Positions 46,185 to 55,476 of a stretch of DNA of 64,000 nt are shown here, piece after piece (the first letter of the stretch is position 1; every line of letters starts with the position of its first letter). The DNA comes from Microcystis wesenbergii NRERC-220 (lineage in GTDB: Bacteria > Cyanobacteriota > Cyanobacteriia > Cyanobacteriales > Microcystaceae). The translations under genes were made by a program, and so were the position numbers. The stretch is taken from assembly GCF_032027425.1 (NCBI RefSeq), contig NZ_JAVSJA010000001.1, positions 2,865,501 to 2,929,500 on the forward strand. Reading direction: 5' to 3'. A model generated the notes under the pieces. The model saw only the letters and a program-made list of their open reading frames with translations. It was not told the origin of the DNA and ran no database searches.

Positions 46185-46290
46185 ATATAGGTGAAATAGC
46201 ATAAGTTAGTCATTTAATCTATACCAACAATAAAAATCTTGAAAAAAGCCGTCAGTCCATCAAAATAGTACACGCTTATTATCTAGCGAT

Positions 46291-46566
46291 TTAGCCATTA
46301 ACCAGAACCGGCTCGATCCAGATCAGCTTGCGATCGGGTCGTTCTCTGGGGCCGTAGGGTTGCCAACGATAGAAACCCCTACGCCAATGGGTGCGGTACT
46401 GACGGTCGGTGCGGACATCGGGATCGGACTCGCTTCTGATGCGATAATCTCGACCGATGATATGGGGGGTCAGCTTGCGGTTGTTGCCGGAGTTTTTGAC
46501 TAGGGATCGGCTCGACGAGACCGAGAAATCGGACTTTTGCTGTAGGTAAAGAAGAGTTTGAACCAA
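46291..46566 (-). CDS. Small plasmid-type protein, C-terminal THWRRG domain
   Basis: 91 residues from TTG 46566, 17 bp inside the ISAzo13 end. The C-terminal half YRTHWRRGFYRWQPYGPRER and KLIWIEPVLVNG is a pattern I have seen at the C terminus of plasmid- and phage-borne proteins of unknown role. The N terminus may have been changed by the IS insertion. It is divergent from the ParB-like gene if the cargo is imagined as a circle. Confidence 0.45.
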   Translation of the reverse strand: MVQTLLYLQQKSDFSVSSSRSLVKNSGNNRKLTPHIIGRDYRIRSESDPDVRTDRQYRTHWRRGFYRWQPYGPRERPDRKLIWIEPVLVNG

Positions 46567-46803
46567 TAAATCCGTGACCTTAGGTGATTTCTGACAAAGA
46601 GTTTACCTAATCTAATCAACTTAAAAAATAAGGGGAAAATAGTTAGCGAACACCTTCCGCTAACCTAACTTGATTTTCAAGTTCTAATGACGGTTTTTTG
46701 ACAAGTAAATAAAAGACAAATATTAGCAGATTAATTCCGCTAATTAAACTTGACTAACTTCAACTTTATTGACCTGTTCCACTCATGAGGACAAAACTAT
46801 TAA

Positions 46804-48020
46804 TTAGGCCATATTGGGTCGAATAAAAATATCCCACTTCGGCAACTTAGAATCACGTTCTAAATGTCTTTCAACCTCTTTCATCTCTTTTTTCGTTAAG
46901 GTAATTCCTTTTTGAGCAACTTTTTGACTCAGGCTAATAATCGGATGTAATCCTTTCCCTGTCATGCTTTTTGCCCAACCTAACAGAGTGTCAACATCCT
47001 TTAATAGAGTTCCATTCCAAGGTTGTTCTAAAATTCCCCAACAACGTTCTCTCGGATTATACTTGCTGTGATAAGGCGGAAAATAAAGAAGATGAAATGA
47101 TTTTTTAATCTGAGCGGCTAACTCTACCATCCTCTTCAAAAATTGAGTTCTCACACCACTATTCTCTAGGCCATTATCCATTTTTATTTGAATAATTTCT
47201 GTTGCTTGTTTTTCGGTTTCCCTCAGGGTTTCCCACCATTGATATAGACTATCTACCATAAAGTCACTCGTTTTTTAAGAACCTCCAAAGTTAAGATAAA
47301 GTTGTCCCTTATCCTCATCAACAATGCCACAGGGAATAAATTTTTCTTTTTCTCCTAAATCATAACCAAGGACCTGATTATTTCCTCTGGTTTTGCCGCC
47401 ACGGGAATATTCTCCCAGTTCTACTGTCGCTTTACAGTTCATGCTAATCCGCTTCACTTTTTCCGAATTTTCTTCATCTCTTTTCTTTAAGTTTAAGAAG
47501 ATAGCATCGGTTTCTGGCATTTTTTTTAGGTTGAGCTTTTACTACTTTTCTTAACCGATAGCCCATTCTATTTAACACCACTGCCCTTGTGCTTAGACAA
47601 GGAATTTGACTCTCTTTATATCCCAATAATTTTAATTGTTTTCTCGCCTCAGAAGCCGTCATTCGAGTATCAGCAATGGGGTTATTAAATGTTGGATTTT
47701 GTTGTGCGTATGACTCGGCTATTTTTCTTAAAGACTCGGCAGCTTCGGGTTGTTTCTCTTCCCATTTTTTCGCTCCACTATGAGTTGACTGTCGCCCAAC
47801 ACATATTATTCCGCTTCTTTGTTCTTCTAATCCCCATTGGACTGATCGGGAGCCCCCAACCCAAGATTTTTTCCGTTTTTCTGGCATTCCCTTCAAAATA
47901 CTTTTGACAAATCCTCCCTTGAAAGGCTCGCCGAGAAGCTCCCGTCATCTTTTTAGCTGCAAAACGTAAGTCTTCGATTTGAGAGGGGGTTAAGGCTGTA
48001 TCTTCTGGCATAGACACCAT
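46804..48020 (-). pseudogene. ISAzo13-type transposase, copy 2, dead
   Basis: Same pieces as at 10332-11548 with the same two frameshifts and the same in-frame TAA before KTSDFMVDSL. Only a few residues differ (for example ENLRETEKQATKI against ETLRETEKQATEI; MDNGPEN against MDNGLEN). Shared lesions mean that both copies descend from one already broken gene. Confidence 0.82.
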
Positions 48021-48067
48021 TTTTTTCTTTCCTACTCGCCATTTCCCCTATTTTAATCTATCAGGTA

Positions 48068-48193
48068 AGCTAAGACGCATTTAAAGCGCTTATTCTTAAG
48101 ATTAGCCGAATCTCCCCCAATCCCTTTACTGTTGCCTCTTGCAAGAGTGCCTCTTGCCTCGTCTCAACAAGCAATTTAAATGCGCGGGCAGCT
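48068..48193. repeat. MITE copy 3, 126 bp
   Basis: Same ends as copy 1, flanked by TA (48066-48067, 48194-48195). The empty site is visible in copy 1 of the ISAzo13-like element (CAGGTATCTTCTTGAG near 11821). It contains TGCCTCT heptamers in both directions. Confidence 0.9.
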
Positions 48194-48216
48194 TATCTTC
48201 TTGAGCAGAAATCACC

Positions 48217-49143
48217 CAATAACATTTCTTTTAACGATAGCGGTTTTGAAGGTTTAACTATCTCCTGATCCTGTTCCTTAACTGCCTCAAAACTGTCGGT
48301 ATTATGCAACCATAACTCTCCCTGGGGAAAAGGAATCGTTATGGCCCGATGACGCAGATTATGCTCGATAATGAAGTGTAGGGAACTTCTCAGAAAAACG
48401 GCCTGTTCGACTTTTTCCACCCATACCCACAACTCAAAATTTAAAGCACTATCACCAAAACCGTTAAAAATCACCTTGGGAAGCGGATTAAAGGCAATTT
48501 CTCCCGACATATAGGCTGATTGCATCAGAATTTCCGTTACTATCAAAGCATCTGTACCGTAGGCAACTCCCACCGGCACAATGACTCGAATGCGCGAGTC
48601 GGTATAATGCCAATTCTGGACGCGATTGCTAGTTAAGATTGTGTTAGGAACGATTAACTCTGCACCATCAACAGTGCGAATGGTGGTAGAACGAATCGAT
48701 ATTTCCCAGATATAACCCTTTGTTTGCTCAAATTCGATAAAATCGCCCACTTTTAACTTGCGTTCCACCAACAAAGTTAAACCACTGGTGAGATTTTTGG
48801 TTAACTCCTGCAAACCGAAACCGATACCCACCCCCAAACCACCGGCTAAAACAGTGATCGAAGCGAGATTGAATCCAGTCAATTGTAGGGGGATAATATA
48901 ACCAAAAGCCCCAAAAGCGAAACTAGCCAGAGTCGCGATCGCTTCTCGATTACCCTCATCAAAACCGATACTTTTCAGCAGACGATTTTTTAGTCAACTT
49001 TTAAAAGCGATCGTCAGACAGGTGACAAGAACAAACAGCACAAAAATACTAACAATCCAACCAAGAGTGATGGACACACCCCCAGCGCGCCAAAGGGGAG
49101 TGTTAAAAAAGGGCGTTAACCAAGCTGAGGGAGAGAAAATCAT
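48217..49143 (-). pseudogene. 5' part of mscS (mechanosensitive channel)
   Basis: ATG 49143 opens a channel protein with two or three membrane spans (WIVSIFVLFVLVTCLTIAF and ATLASFAFGAFGYIIPLQL), then ASITVLAGGLGVGIGFGLQE, the pore helix, and GDFIEFEQTKGYIWEISIRS, TIRTVDGAELIVPN, the MscS beta domain. Codon 50 is TGA (48996-48994) inside IAFKS-stop-LKNRLL, so the gene was already broken or is read through. It ends at MLL(TTG), where the island enters; the rest is at 9772-10263. The whole protein would be about 471 residues. The start is 9 bp after the nitroreductase stop. Confidence 0.87.
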
Positions 49144-49152
49144 CGCTAGAGT

Positions 49153-49803
49153 TTAGATTTGATAGGGATTACCCAAGCGATCCACAAAAACATTGTAATC
49201 TAAGGGTAAACGACCCGGATTAAGCCGCGGTTCCGCCGCGTAACCGATGGGAACGACAACAGCGATCGCCAGATGGGGATGATCGGCAGCACCAATCACA
49301 GCTTTTACCTTGTCCTCGATCCAACCGTTGAGAAAACAACTAGATAAACCGAGACTTTCGGCAGCTAAAACCAGATGAGTAGCGGCGATCATGGCATCTT
49401 TAATCGCGTATTCCCGGGTTTTTTCGCCTAAATTCTTTTGAAATACCGGGATTGCCTGTTGAAAATATTTTACCGTGCCTTCGTTCCAGGCACCTGTACT
49501 GAGAGCCTGTTCATAGATAGGAGTTAGCTCTCCTCCTCCTGCGGCAGCATCGGCAGCGAAAACAAAAGTAACCGGCGCTTGGATAATTTGCTTTTGTCCC
49601 CAAGCGGCCTCGGCTAAAGCGGCCTTTTGTGCCTCATCTTGTACTAAAATAATTCGCCAATCTTGGATGTTGAAACTACTAGGTGCGGCAACGGTTAATT
49701 CTACTAGGGTTTTCAGCAGTTCTGGGGCGATCGGATCGGTGGTAAAAGTTTTAATGGAACGACGTTGATTAATCGCCGTGGGAACATCGAGAGGCAAGGT
49801 CAT
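49153..49803 (-). CDS. Nitroreductase-family protein
   Basis: 216 residues. INQRRSIKTFTTDPI (FMN phosphate site), AAPSSFNIQDWRIILVQD, IKDAMIAATHLVLAAESLGL and VVVPIGYAAEPRLNPGRLP are the nitroreductase core. It uses FMN and NAD(P)H to reduce nitro, quinone or related groups; the natural substrate is unknown. It is the upstream gene of a probable operon with mscS. Confidence 0.9.
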   Translation of the reverse strand: MTLPLDVPTAINQRRSIKTFTTDPIAPELLKTLVELTVAAPSSFNIQDWRIILVQDEAQKAALAEAAWGQKQIIQAPVTFVFAADAAAGGGELTPIYEQALSTGAWNEGTVKYFQQAIPVFQKNLGEKTREYAIKDAMIAATHLVLAAESLGLSSCFLNGWIEDKVKAVIGAADHPHLAIAVVVPIGYAAEPRLNPGRLPLDYNVFVDRLGNPYQI

Positions 49804-49977
49804 AAAGTCAGTTGATTGAGTTACATATTCCTAATTATTATAGGGTCAAGCTATCAGCCTCAGTCTTAGGTGTGAAAAAACAGAAATAGTAAAACATCAG
49901 GGTTAAATTGTGGCGGTCAGGAAAAGATCGACTATACTGTTAAACTTAAACAGGTCATAACCCAATGACCATCTAGC

Positions 49978-49983
49978 TATAAT
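49978..49983 (+). promoter_or_regulatory. Possible -10 box for the phosphatase gene
   Basis: TATAAT 26 bases before ATG 50010. No good -35 box 17 bases upstream. The 206-bp gap also must hold the promoter of the leftward nitroreductase gene. Confidence 0.35.
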
Positions 49984-50009
49984 CATGTCACCGCCACAAA
50001 AATCATTTT

Positions 50010-51434
50010 ATGCTTTCTGAGCCGGAACCGAGGGACACCCTCACCACTGCCACCGTCAATATGGGCGATCACAGTACCGATATCAAGCCAATTTTAGCCT
50101 TAAAAGAGTTGGTCGCCAGTTTATATCGCGAACAAAACAAAGTTCAAAATCTCTTAAGTTCCCTCGGGTTTGCCCTGCGGAGTTTCAATAATTTAAACCA
50201 ATTCCTCGATCTTACCCCCTTGATGGCCGCACGAGTGGCAGACGCGGAGGGAGGGGCGTTGATTTTGAGCAAAAATAACGGTCAAGTGGCGCTTGATCAG
50301 CTGCATTGCCAAGATAATCAAATTAATGGGGAACTACGCCGACAATTAGAGGCAATTATCCGACAATTAAACCAAGAAGCGGCACTTGAGAATAAAAATA
50401 ATCGATCGCTTCTCGATAGTCTCGACCATAAAATCCGGCAAACTCTCGGACAGGGTACGCAGGTTTATAGTACACCTGTTTTGATAAAAAACAGTGAGCG
50501 GGGGCGTTTATACGTTTTCAGTCGCGATCCCGATTATGGTTGGACACCCACCCGTCGTAAACTGTTGCAGCTAGTGGCCGATCAAACGGCGGTGGCTATA
50601 GCTAATAATGAATTAACGGTCGAATTACGGGCCAAGGAACGTCAGGATCGAGAGTTAGAAATCGCTTCCGAAATCCAAAATCGTCTTTTACCCCGGCAAT
50701 GTCCGAAAATTCAGGGGGTAGAATTGGCAGCCCACTGCAAAACGGCTAATCGCGTTGGTGGCGATTATTATGATTTTATCCCCTGCAACTACGATCAATT
50801 TAAACCGGCAAGGGAGGCGGAAATGGAAGCTAGTACCGCTCCTTGGAGTATAGTGATCGGTGATGTCATGGGTAAAGGTGTCCCAGCAGGATTATTGATG
50901 ACCATGACCCGGGGAATGTTGCGAGCGGAAGTGTTAAATCGTCACTCCCCGGCCCAGATTTTGCGTCATCTCAATCGGGTTATGTATGCCGATCTCGATA
51001 ATTCTCATCGTTTCGTGACATTATTTTATTCCGAGTATGATCCCCTGACGCGTCGTCTTGGCTACAGTAATGCTGCCCATTATCCCACCCTCCGGTGGCG
51101 GGCCAAAACGGGAGAGTTAGAGTCTCTCGACACGGAAGGGACATTAGTTGGTTTAGAGGCCGATTCTATCTATGATGATGCCCAAGTGCAATTAGAAGCG
51201 GGAGATACACTGATTTATTATACCGATGGCTTTACCGATGCAGTTAACTCGAAAGGGGAAAGATTTGATCAGAAAAATTGGCTATCGGCAGTTAAGGAAG
51301 CCTGTCAACAGTACACCGATCCCGAACAGATTCTCGAATATTTATTTGGGAAAGTTGCCGCTTTTACCGGGTTGGAAAATGACGGTAGCGACGATATGAC
51401 TTTAGTAGTTATGCGAGTGAAATCGGAGGAATAA
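50010..51434 (+). CDS. GAF-PP2C (RsbU/SpoIIE-type) serine phosphatase
   Basis: 474 residues. A GAF-like sensory domain (about 30-205: LTPLMAARVADAEGGALIL, VYSTPVLIKNSERGRLYVF) leads through a helical linker (IASEIQNRLLPRQCPKIQG) to a PP2C-type phosphatase (about 245-470: NRVGGDYYDFIP, VIGDVMGKGVPAGLLMTMTR, IYYTDGFTDAVN, NDGSDDMTLVVM). These enzymes dephosphorylate anti-sigma-antagonist-type proteins. All metal-binding Asp residues are present. Confidence 0.9.
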   Translation: MLSEPEPRDTLTTATVNMGDHSTDIKPILALKELVASLYREQNKVQNLLSSLGFALRSFNNLNQFLDLTPLMAARVADAEGGALILSKNNGQVALDQLHCQDNQINGELRRQLEAIIRQLNQEAALENKNNRSLLDSLDHKIRQTLGQGTQVYSTPVLIKNSERGRLYVFSRDPDYGWTPTRRKLLQLVADQTAVAIANNELTVELRAKERQDRELEIASEIQNRLLPRQCPKIQGVELAAHCKTANRVGGDYYDFIPCNYDQFKPAREAEMEASTAPWSIVIGDVMGKGVPAGLLMTMTRGMLRAEVLNRHSPAQILRHLNRVMYADLDNSHRFVTLFYSEYDPLTRRLGYSNAAHYPTLRWRAKTGELESLDTEGTLVGLEADSIYDDAQVQLEAGDTLIYYTDGFTDAVNSKGERFDQKNWLSAVKEACQQYTDPEQILEYLFGKVAAFTGLENDGSDDMTLVVMRVKSEE

Positions 51435-51447
51435 ATCATCAATTAGC

Positions 51448-52689
51448 TCAATTCTCCTCTTGCCAAGGGGCAAATAAAGGCAATAAAGCTAACCCAGGTA
51501 AAGCGGCAATTACCGTGATTAAAAAGAACCACTGCCAACCGATCACCTCGGCTACAACTCCGGCGGGAGCCACCAAAATATCGCGACTAAAAGCCATTAA
51601 ACTTGATAAGAGGGCGTACTGAGTAGCGGTAAAACGAGCATTACAAAGACTCATTAAAAAAGCCACAAAAGCGGCAGTGCCTAAGCCGCCGCAGAAATTT
51701 TCAATATTAATAGCTAAGACCATAAAAGGATAGTTTTGCCCTAAATTTGCTAAAATAAAATAGGCTAAATTACTAAGAGCTTGCAAGACACCAAAAATCC
51801 AGAGCGATCGATTAATTCCCCAACGACTTAACAGGGAACCACCTAATAAAACTCCCACCATAGTTGCTATCATGCCCAGGCCGCCTTGGATCGCCCCGAT
51901 AGCGGTTTGACTGAAACCAGTTTTTAAGAGAAAAGGAGTCACCATATTATTAACTAAAGCATCCCCTAAACGATAGAGAACAATAAAGGCGAGAATGCCG
52001 ATTCCTTGACCGAATCGATAGCGTTGAAAAAACTCTTGGAAAGGCAACCAAACCGCCTCTAAAAGGGTTTGGGGATGATCATCTCTAGGGGTAGTAGCTG
52101 GGGCGAAAAAAGACCAAATAATCGTTAAAGCCATTAATCCCGCTAGGAAAAGATAGACGAGGGGCCAGGGAAAGTGATCGGCTAAAATTAAAGCGATCGA
52201 ACCAGTTAAAATTAAAGCCAAACGATAACCTAAAACCCCGATCGCCACCCCAGCACCCATCTCCCATTTTTCTAAAATATCTGTGCGATAGGCATCGTAG
52301 GCAATATCTTGGCTGGCACTAAAAAAAGCAATCAGTAAAGCATTAATTGCCAATAATTCTAAAGATTGTTTTGGTTGTTGAAAAGCCATAAAACCAATCG
52401 CTAAAGTTAAACAAATTTGAGCGATTAAAATCCAACCGCGACGACGACCAAGCAGCGGGGGAAGATAGCGATCGAGTAAGGGAGACCAAAGAAATTTGAG
52501 AGAGTAGGGGAGGGTGACTAAACTAAATAAACCGATCGATTTCAGATCAACTCCTTCGGTGGTCATCCAAGCTTGCAGGGTGCGACTGGTGAGCAACAAG
52601 GGCAATCCGGAAGCAAAACCTAAGAATAACAAAGCCGCCATTTTTTGACTGCGGAACACTTGCAAATAAGCGGAAATTTCTTTGATCAT
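51448..52689 (-). CDS. AmpG-like muropeptide MFS permease
   Basis: 413 residues with about 12 hydrophobic spans. FLGFASGLPLLLTSRTLQAW, LVTLPYSLKFLWSPLLDRY, ASQDIAYDAYRTDIL are the AmpG signature segments in the usual order. It would import cell-wall muropeptides across the inner membrane. It converges with the phosphatase gene with a 13-bp gap. Confidence 0.88.
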   Translation of the reverse strand: MIKEISAYLQVFRSQKMAALLFLGFASGLPLLLTSRTLQAWMTTEGVDLKSIGLFSLVTLPYSLKFLWSPLLDRYLPPLLGRRRGWILIAQICLTLAIGFMAFQQPKQSLELLAINALLIAFFSASQDIAYDAYRTDILEKWEMGAGVAIGVLGYRLALILTGSIALILADHFPWPLVYLFLAGLMALTIIWSFFAPATTPRDDHPQTLLEAVWLPFQEFFQRYRFGQGIGILAFIVLYRLGDALVNNMVTPFLLKTGFSQTAIGAIQGGLGMIATMVGVLLGGSLLSRWGINRSLWIFGVLQALSNLAYFILANLGQNYPFMVLAINIENFCGGLGTAAFVAFLMSLCNARFTATQYALLSSLMAFSRDILVAPAGVVAEVIGWQWFFLITVIAALPGLALLPLFAPWQEEN

Positions 52690-52997
52690 GGAGGGGGGAT
52701 AGGAGGATAGATTAGATTAAAGAATATAGTTAATTGACCCAAAAAGAAAGAGATTAGTTCTGACCAGCATCATCCCCTCTTAACCATTGCCCGGCGATCA
52801 AAAAAAATTACCGAAAAATAGCGGTCTTTCCCCCAACTGGGGCTATAGGCAGTAGAATGGATGAGATTTTGATTCAGTAGTCTTGAAAAATTGCGGTATT
52901 CTCCCTAAGATAGATGCTTGATTCTCCCAACTAGCTCCCACCCCTATTTACCTTTCCCGGATAAGGACTGCCATCCCCACCTTCCCCGCCGACTCCT
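52690..52997. other. Spacer, no feature recognised
   Basis: Separates divergent ampG-like and acetyltransferase genes, so it should hold both promoters. ATAGCGGTCTTTCCCCCAACTG and GGGGCTATAGGCAGTAGAAT suggest a weak inverted repeat; no clear boxes. Confidence 0.4.
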
Positions 52998-53618
52998 GTG
53001 ATTAAAGTGGACTCCTGTTTTATCTCATACCTATTGTCTAACCCCTCTGACTCGGAAGCGACCGGTGACACTGCCACCATTACCGTCGAGGTGCGTTTGG
53101 CCCAAAGCCAAGATCTCAAAAGCTTGGCGGAGATTCTCACCGATAGTTTTTTCCCCACGGCCAATTATTGGTCTTTTCTGCGTCCCATCTTTAAATTAGG
53201 CATTTACGAGGACTTACGGGGACGATTGCGCGGCGATACTCCTCACTATCACTGTCTGGTAGTCAGTCAAACCAGTGTCACCGCCACGGGTTCTCAGGAA
53301 GTTATTGTCGCTACGGCGGAAATCAGCTTAAAATCCAGTTCTTTTTTGGCTGTTCCCATTCCTTATATTTCTAATTTAGCCGTTAGTCCCGATCGCCGGC
53401 GTGCTGGTCTGGCCCGGAGATTGCTGCTCAAGTGTGAACAGATCGCTAGAGAATGGGGTTTTGAGGAACTTTCCCTCCATGTTCTCGATAATAACCTAGC
53501 GGCCCAGTCACTCTACTTAAGTAGCGGTTATCGTCTGCAAAAAACCGACGGTTGGTTGAGCAATTGGTTATTTAATCGACCACAAAAGTTATTTCTGCAC
53601 AAGAAAATCAGCCAATGA
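52998..53618 (+). CDS. GNAT-family N-acetyltransferase
   Basis: 206 residues, GTG start. The acetyl-CoA loop reads NLAVSPDRRRAGLARRLL (V-x-P-x-x-R-R-x-G-x-A/G), followed by CEQIAREWGFEELSLHVLDN and AAQSLYLSSGYRLQKTDGW. A 50-residue N-terminal stretch varies and the start could be later. The acceptor is unknown. Confidence 0.85.
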   Translation: MIKVDSCFISYLLSNPSDSEATGDTATITVEVRLAQSQDLKSLAEILTDSFFPTANYWSFLRPIFKLGIYEDLRGRLRGDTPHYHCLVVSQTSVTATGSQEVIVATAEISLKSSSFLAVPIPYISNLAVSPDRRRAGLARRLLLKCEQIAREWGFEELSLHVLDNNLAAQSLYLSSGYRLQKTDGWLSNWLFNRPQKLFLHKKISQ

Positions 53619-53640
53619 GGAGATAGGAGATAGGAGACAG

Positions 53641-53710
53641 GATTCGGTCGTCAGGATTCGGTCGTCAGGATTCGGTCGTCAGGATTCGGTCGTCAGGATT
53701 CGGTCGTCAG
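53641..53710. repeat. 14-bp tandem repeat, 5 copies
   Basis: GATTCGGTCGTCAG repeated five times without change. After it comes a C-rich region with CACACCC repeats and a palindromic GTGAGCTTTTGTCGAACG / GCAAAAGCTCAC segment (about 53779-53808). Confidence 0.9.
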
Positions 53711-54028
53711 GAGATTATTTTTATTTATTCTCCCCATTTCCCCACACCCCACACCCCACACCCGTTCGGACCTCGGCGTGAGCTTTTGTCGAACGCAAAA
53801 GCTCACGGCCGAAGCCCACACCCCACTTCCCCACTCCCCGCTCCCACGAAACAAACCCTAGATATTTGTACAAAATTGAGATGCAGAACGATTATAGGGA
53901 AAAATTCTGCTATATTATCTGCTAACTCTCTAAAAAACCCGATTAGTTTCGTAATATTTTCCGGGTATCTGAGAAAACAAATAGTTTATCTCTTTAAATA
54001 TGGTTTTAGGGAGATATTTAGTGATTGT

Positions 54029-55453
54029 GTGAGGCAATTTGTGGTTAATAAGACAAAATCAAGGCTTAAAAGCGGAAAATCAAGCAAATTAGCGGCTAAA
54101 CCTGTTAAAAAGCGGCGATTGTCCGGTAAATGGTTCCTGACAGCCCTAGGCTTCACCGGCTGCGCCCTAGTTTCCGCTACGGCGGGGGCTATGTTGGCTG
54201 TGTCTCTCTCCTCCACACCTTTGCGACAAACTGCTCTTAGTCCCGAAGAAGCCGCCGCTTTTAACAATCAGCAGGCCATATCCTATCAAAATCTGCAACT
54301 TCCCGCCCTCAACCGTCCCGTTAATATTCTGGTAGTTGGCGCGAAAGTGTTGACATCCGATGTCAAGGAGGCACAAACCCCAGATCTGGGTTATCATGCC
54401 CCGGTTAATTCCTTGGCTGGTTTAACCGATACCATGCTGTTACTGCGTTTTGACCCCCAAAGACAGAAGTTAACCATGCTTTCCATACCCCGGGATACCC
54501 GCACCGATATCGAGGGTTACGGGGAGAAAAAAATCAATGAAGCTAACGCCATCGGGGGACCTGCTTTAACGGCGGAAACGGTTAGTCATCTTTTGGACGG
54601 AGTGGCTATCGATCGCTATGTTCGCATTAATGTGCAGGGTGTGGAAAAATTAATTGATGCTTTGGGGGGGGTGACGGTATATGTTCCCAAAGACATGAAG
54701 TACAAAGATTTTAGTCAACACCTCTACATTGACCTGAAAAAAGGGGAACAACACCTCAACGGCGAGAAATTCCTCCAGTTTGCCCGTTTTCGTTACGATG
54801 CTAACGGCGATATCGGTCGTATCCAACGACAACAGCAATTAATGCGGTCTTTAGTGGAACAAACCCTAAAACCAGCAACTTTATTGAAAATTCCCGATAT
54901 TATCGAGGTTATCCGCAATCATATCGATACTAATCTCAGTTTAGAGGAGTTACTCGCCCTAGCCGGCTTTGCCTCCAAAACTCAGCGCGCTGATGTGCAA
55001 ATGCTACTGCTACCCGGAGACTTTAATGGTGATGGTCGGCAGGGGATCAGTTATTGGTTGCCCAATCAAAGTAAAATTCAAGAGCTAGTGGCTCAACATT
55101 TTAACCACGGCTCTTTTATGGCTGACATTGAGGAAACGACGCAACCGACTCGCATAGCTGTGGAAGACAGCACCGATAATCCAGAAGCGGTGCAAACTCT
55201 AGTCAGATATCTGCGCTCATTGGGTTATGAAAATGTTTTTGTCTCTAAGTCTTCATCGCCAATTCTAGAAACTACCAAAATTATTGCTCAAAAAGGGGAT
55301 AATTCCCTCGCTTCTGACCTGCATAACAGTCTTGGTGTCGGGGAAGTTTTGGTGGAAAGTACGGGGAATCTCGCTTCTGATGTGACGATTAAAACCGGTC
55401 AAGATTGGCAAGAAAAGTCAGCTAATCTTTCTGAGCCATCCCTAGGCAACTAA
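54029..55453 (+). CDS. LytR-CpsA-Psr family protein
   Basis: About 474 residues from GTG 54029 (GTG 54041 also possible; the ATG at 53786 lies in repeat sequence and is rejected). A basic N terminus precedes one membrane span (FLTALGFTGCALVSATAGAM). The LCP domain (TDTMLLLRFDPQRQKLTMLS, SIPRDTRTDIEGYGEKKINE, RFRYDANGDIGRIQRQQQLM) has the Arg and Asp residues that bind polyprenyl pyrophosphate. A LytR_C domain follows (about 390-470: RIAVEDSTDNPEAVQTLVRY). It attaches glycopolymers to the cell wall, outside the membrane. Confidence 0.88.
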   Translation: MRQFVVNKTKSRLKSGKSSKLAAKPVKKRRLSGKWFLTALGFTGCALVSATAGAMLAVSLSSTPLRQTALSPEEAAAFNNQQAISYQNLQLPALNRPVNILVVGAKVLTSDVKEAQTPDLGYHAPVNSLAGLTDTMLLLRFDPQRQKLTMLSIPRDTRTDIEGYGEKKINEANAIGGPALTAETVSHLLDGVAIDRYVRINVQGVEKLIDALGGVTVYVPKDMKYKDFSQHLYIDLKKGEQHLNGEKFLQFARFRYDANGDIGRIQRQQQLMRSLVEQTLKPATLLKIPDIIEVIRNHIDTNLSLEELLALAGFASKTQRADVQMLLLPGDFNGDGRQGISYWLPNQSKIQELVAQHFNHGSFMADIEETTQPTRIAVEDSTDNPEAVQTLVRYLRSLGYENVFVSKSSSPILETTKIIAQKGDNSLASDLHNSLGVGEVLVESTGNLASDVTIKTGQDWQEKSANLSEPSLGN

Positions 55454-55476
55454 GAAAAAAATCAAATTTATCTGGG

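Larger units (their letters stand above)
10264..48216. mobile_element. 38-kb genomic island inserted in mscS
   Basis: The block begins and ends with the same inverted end (GGTGATTTCTGCTCAAG at left; its complement at right) and is flanked by CAA at 10261-10263 and 48217-48219. On the mscS strand CAA reads TTG, a leucine codon. Removing the block with one CAA joins 309 codons to 163 codons in frame. The block carries two inverted ISAzo13-like elements, plasmid-like partition genes near each end, and a metabolic gene cluster in the middle. Integration by the bounding elements is an inference; the in-frame restoration is directly visible. Confidence 0.9.
46583..48216 (-). mobile_element. ISAzo13-like element, copy 2, with MITE inside
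   Basis: Inverted relative to copy 1. The inner end GGTGATTTCTGACAAAGAG at 46583 is preceded by TTA; the outer end at 48216 is followed by CAA. With the MITE and one TA removed it is 1506 bp, as is copy 1. Confidence 0.85.

Noticed and set aside
10264-48216. Prophage or ICE as the nature of the island
   Set aside because: No integrase, capsid, portal, terminase or conjugation genes; ends are insertion-sequence ends.
10264-48216. A simple plasmid integration by recombination between two IS copies
   Set aside because: That would leave directly repeated IS copies; here they are inverted and the left one has an additional stub, so a further step is needed. It is kept only as part of the model.
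53641-53710. Five 14-bp direct repeats as a CRISPR array
   Set aside because: Units are contiguous with no spacers and there are no cas genes nearby.
53786-54028. The long upstream extension of the LytR-CpsA-Psr protein from ATG 53786
   Set aside because: It is encoded by C-rich and palindromic repeat DNA and has no resemblance to the family; a GTG near 54029-54041 fits better.
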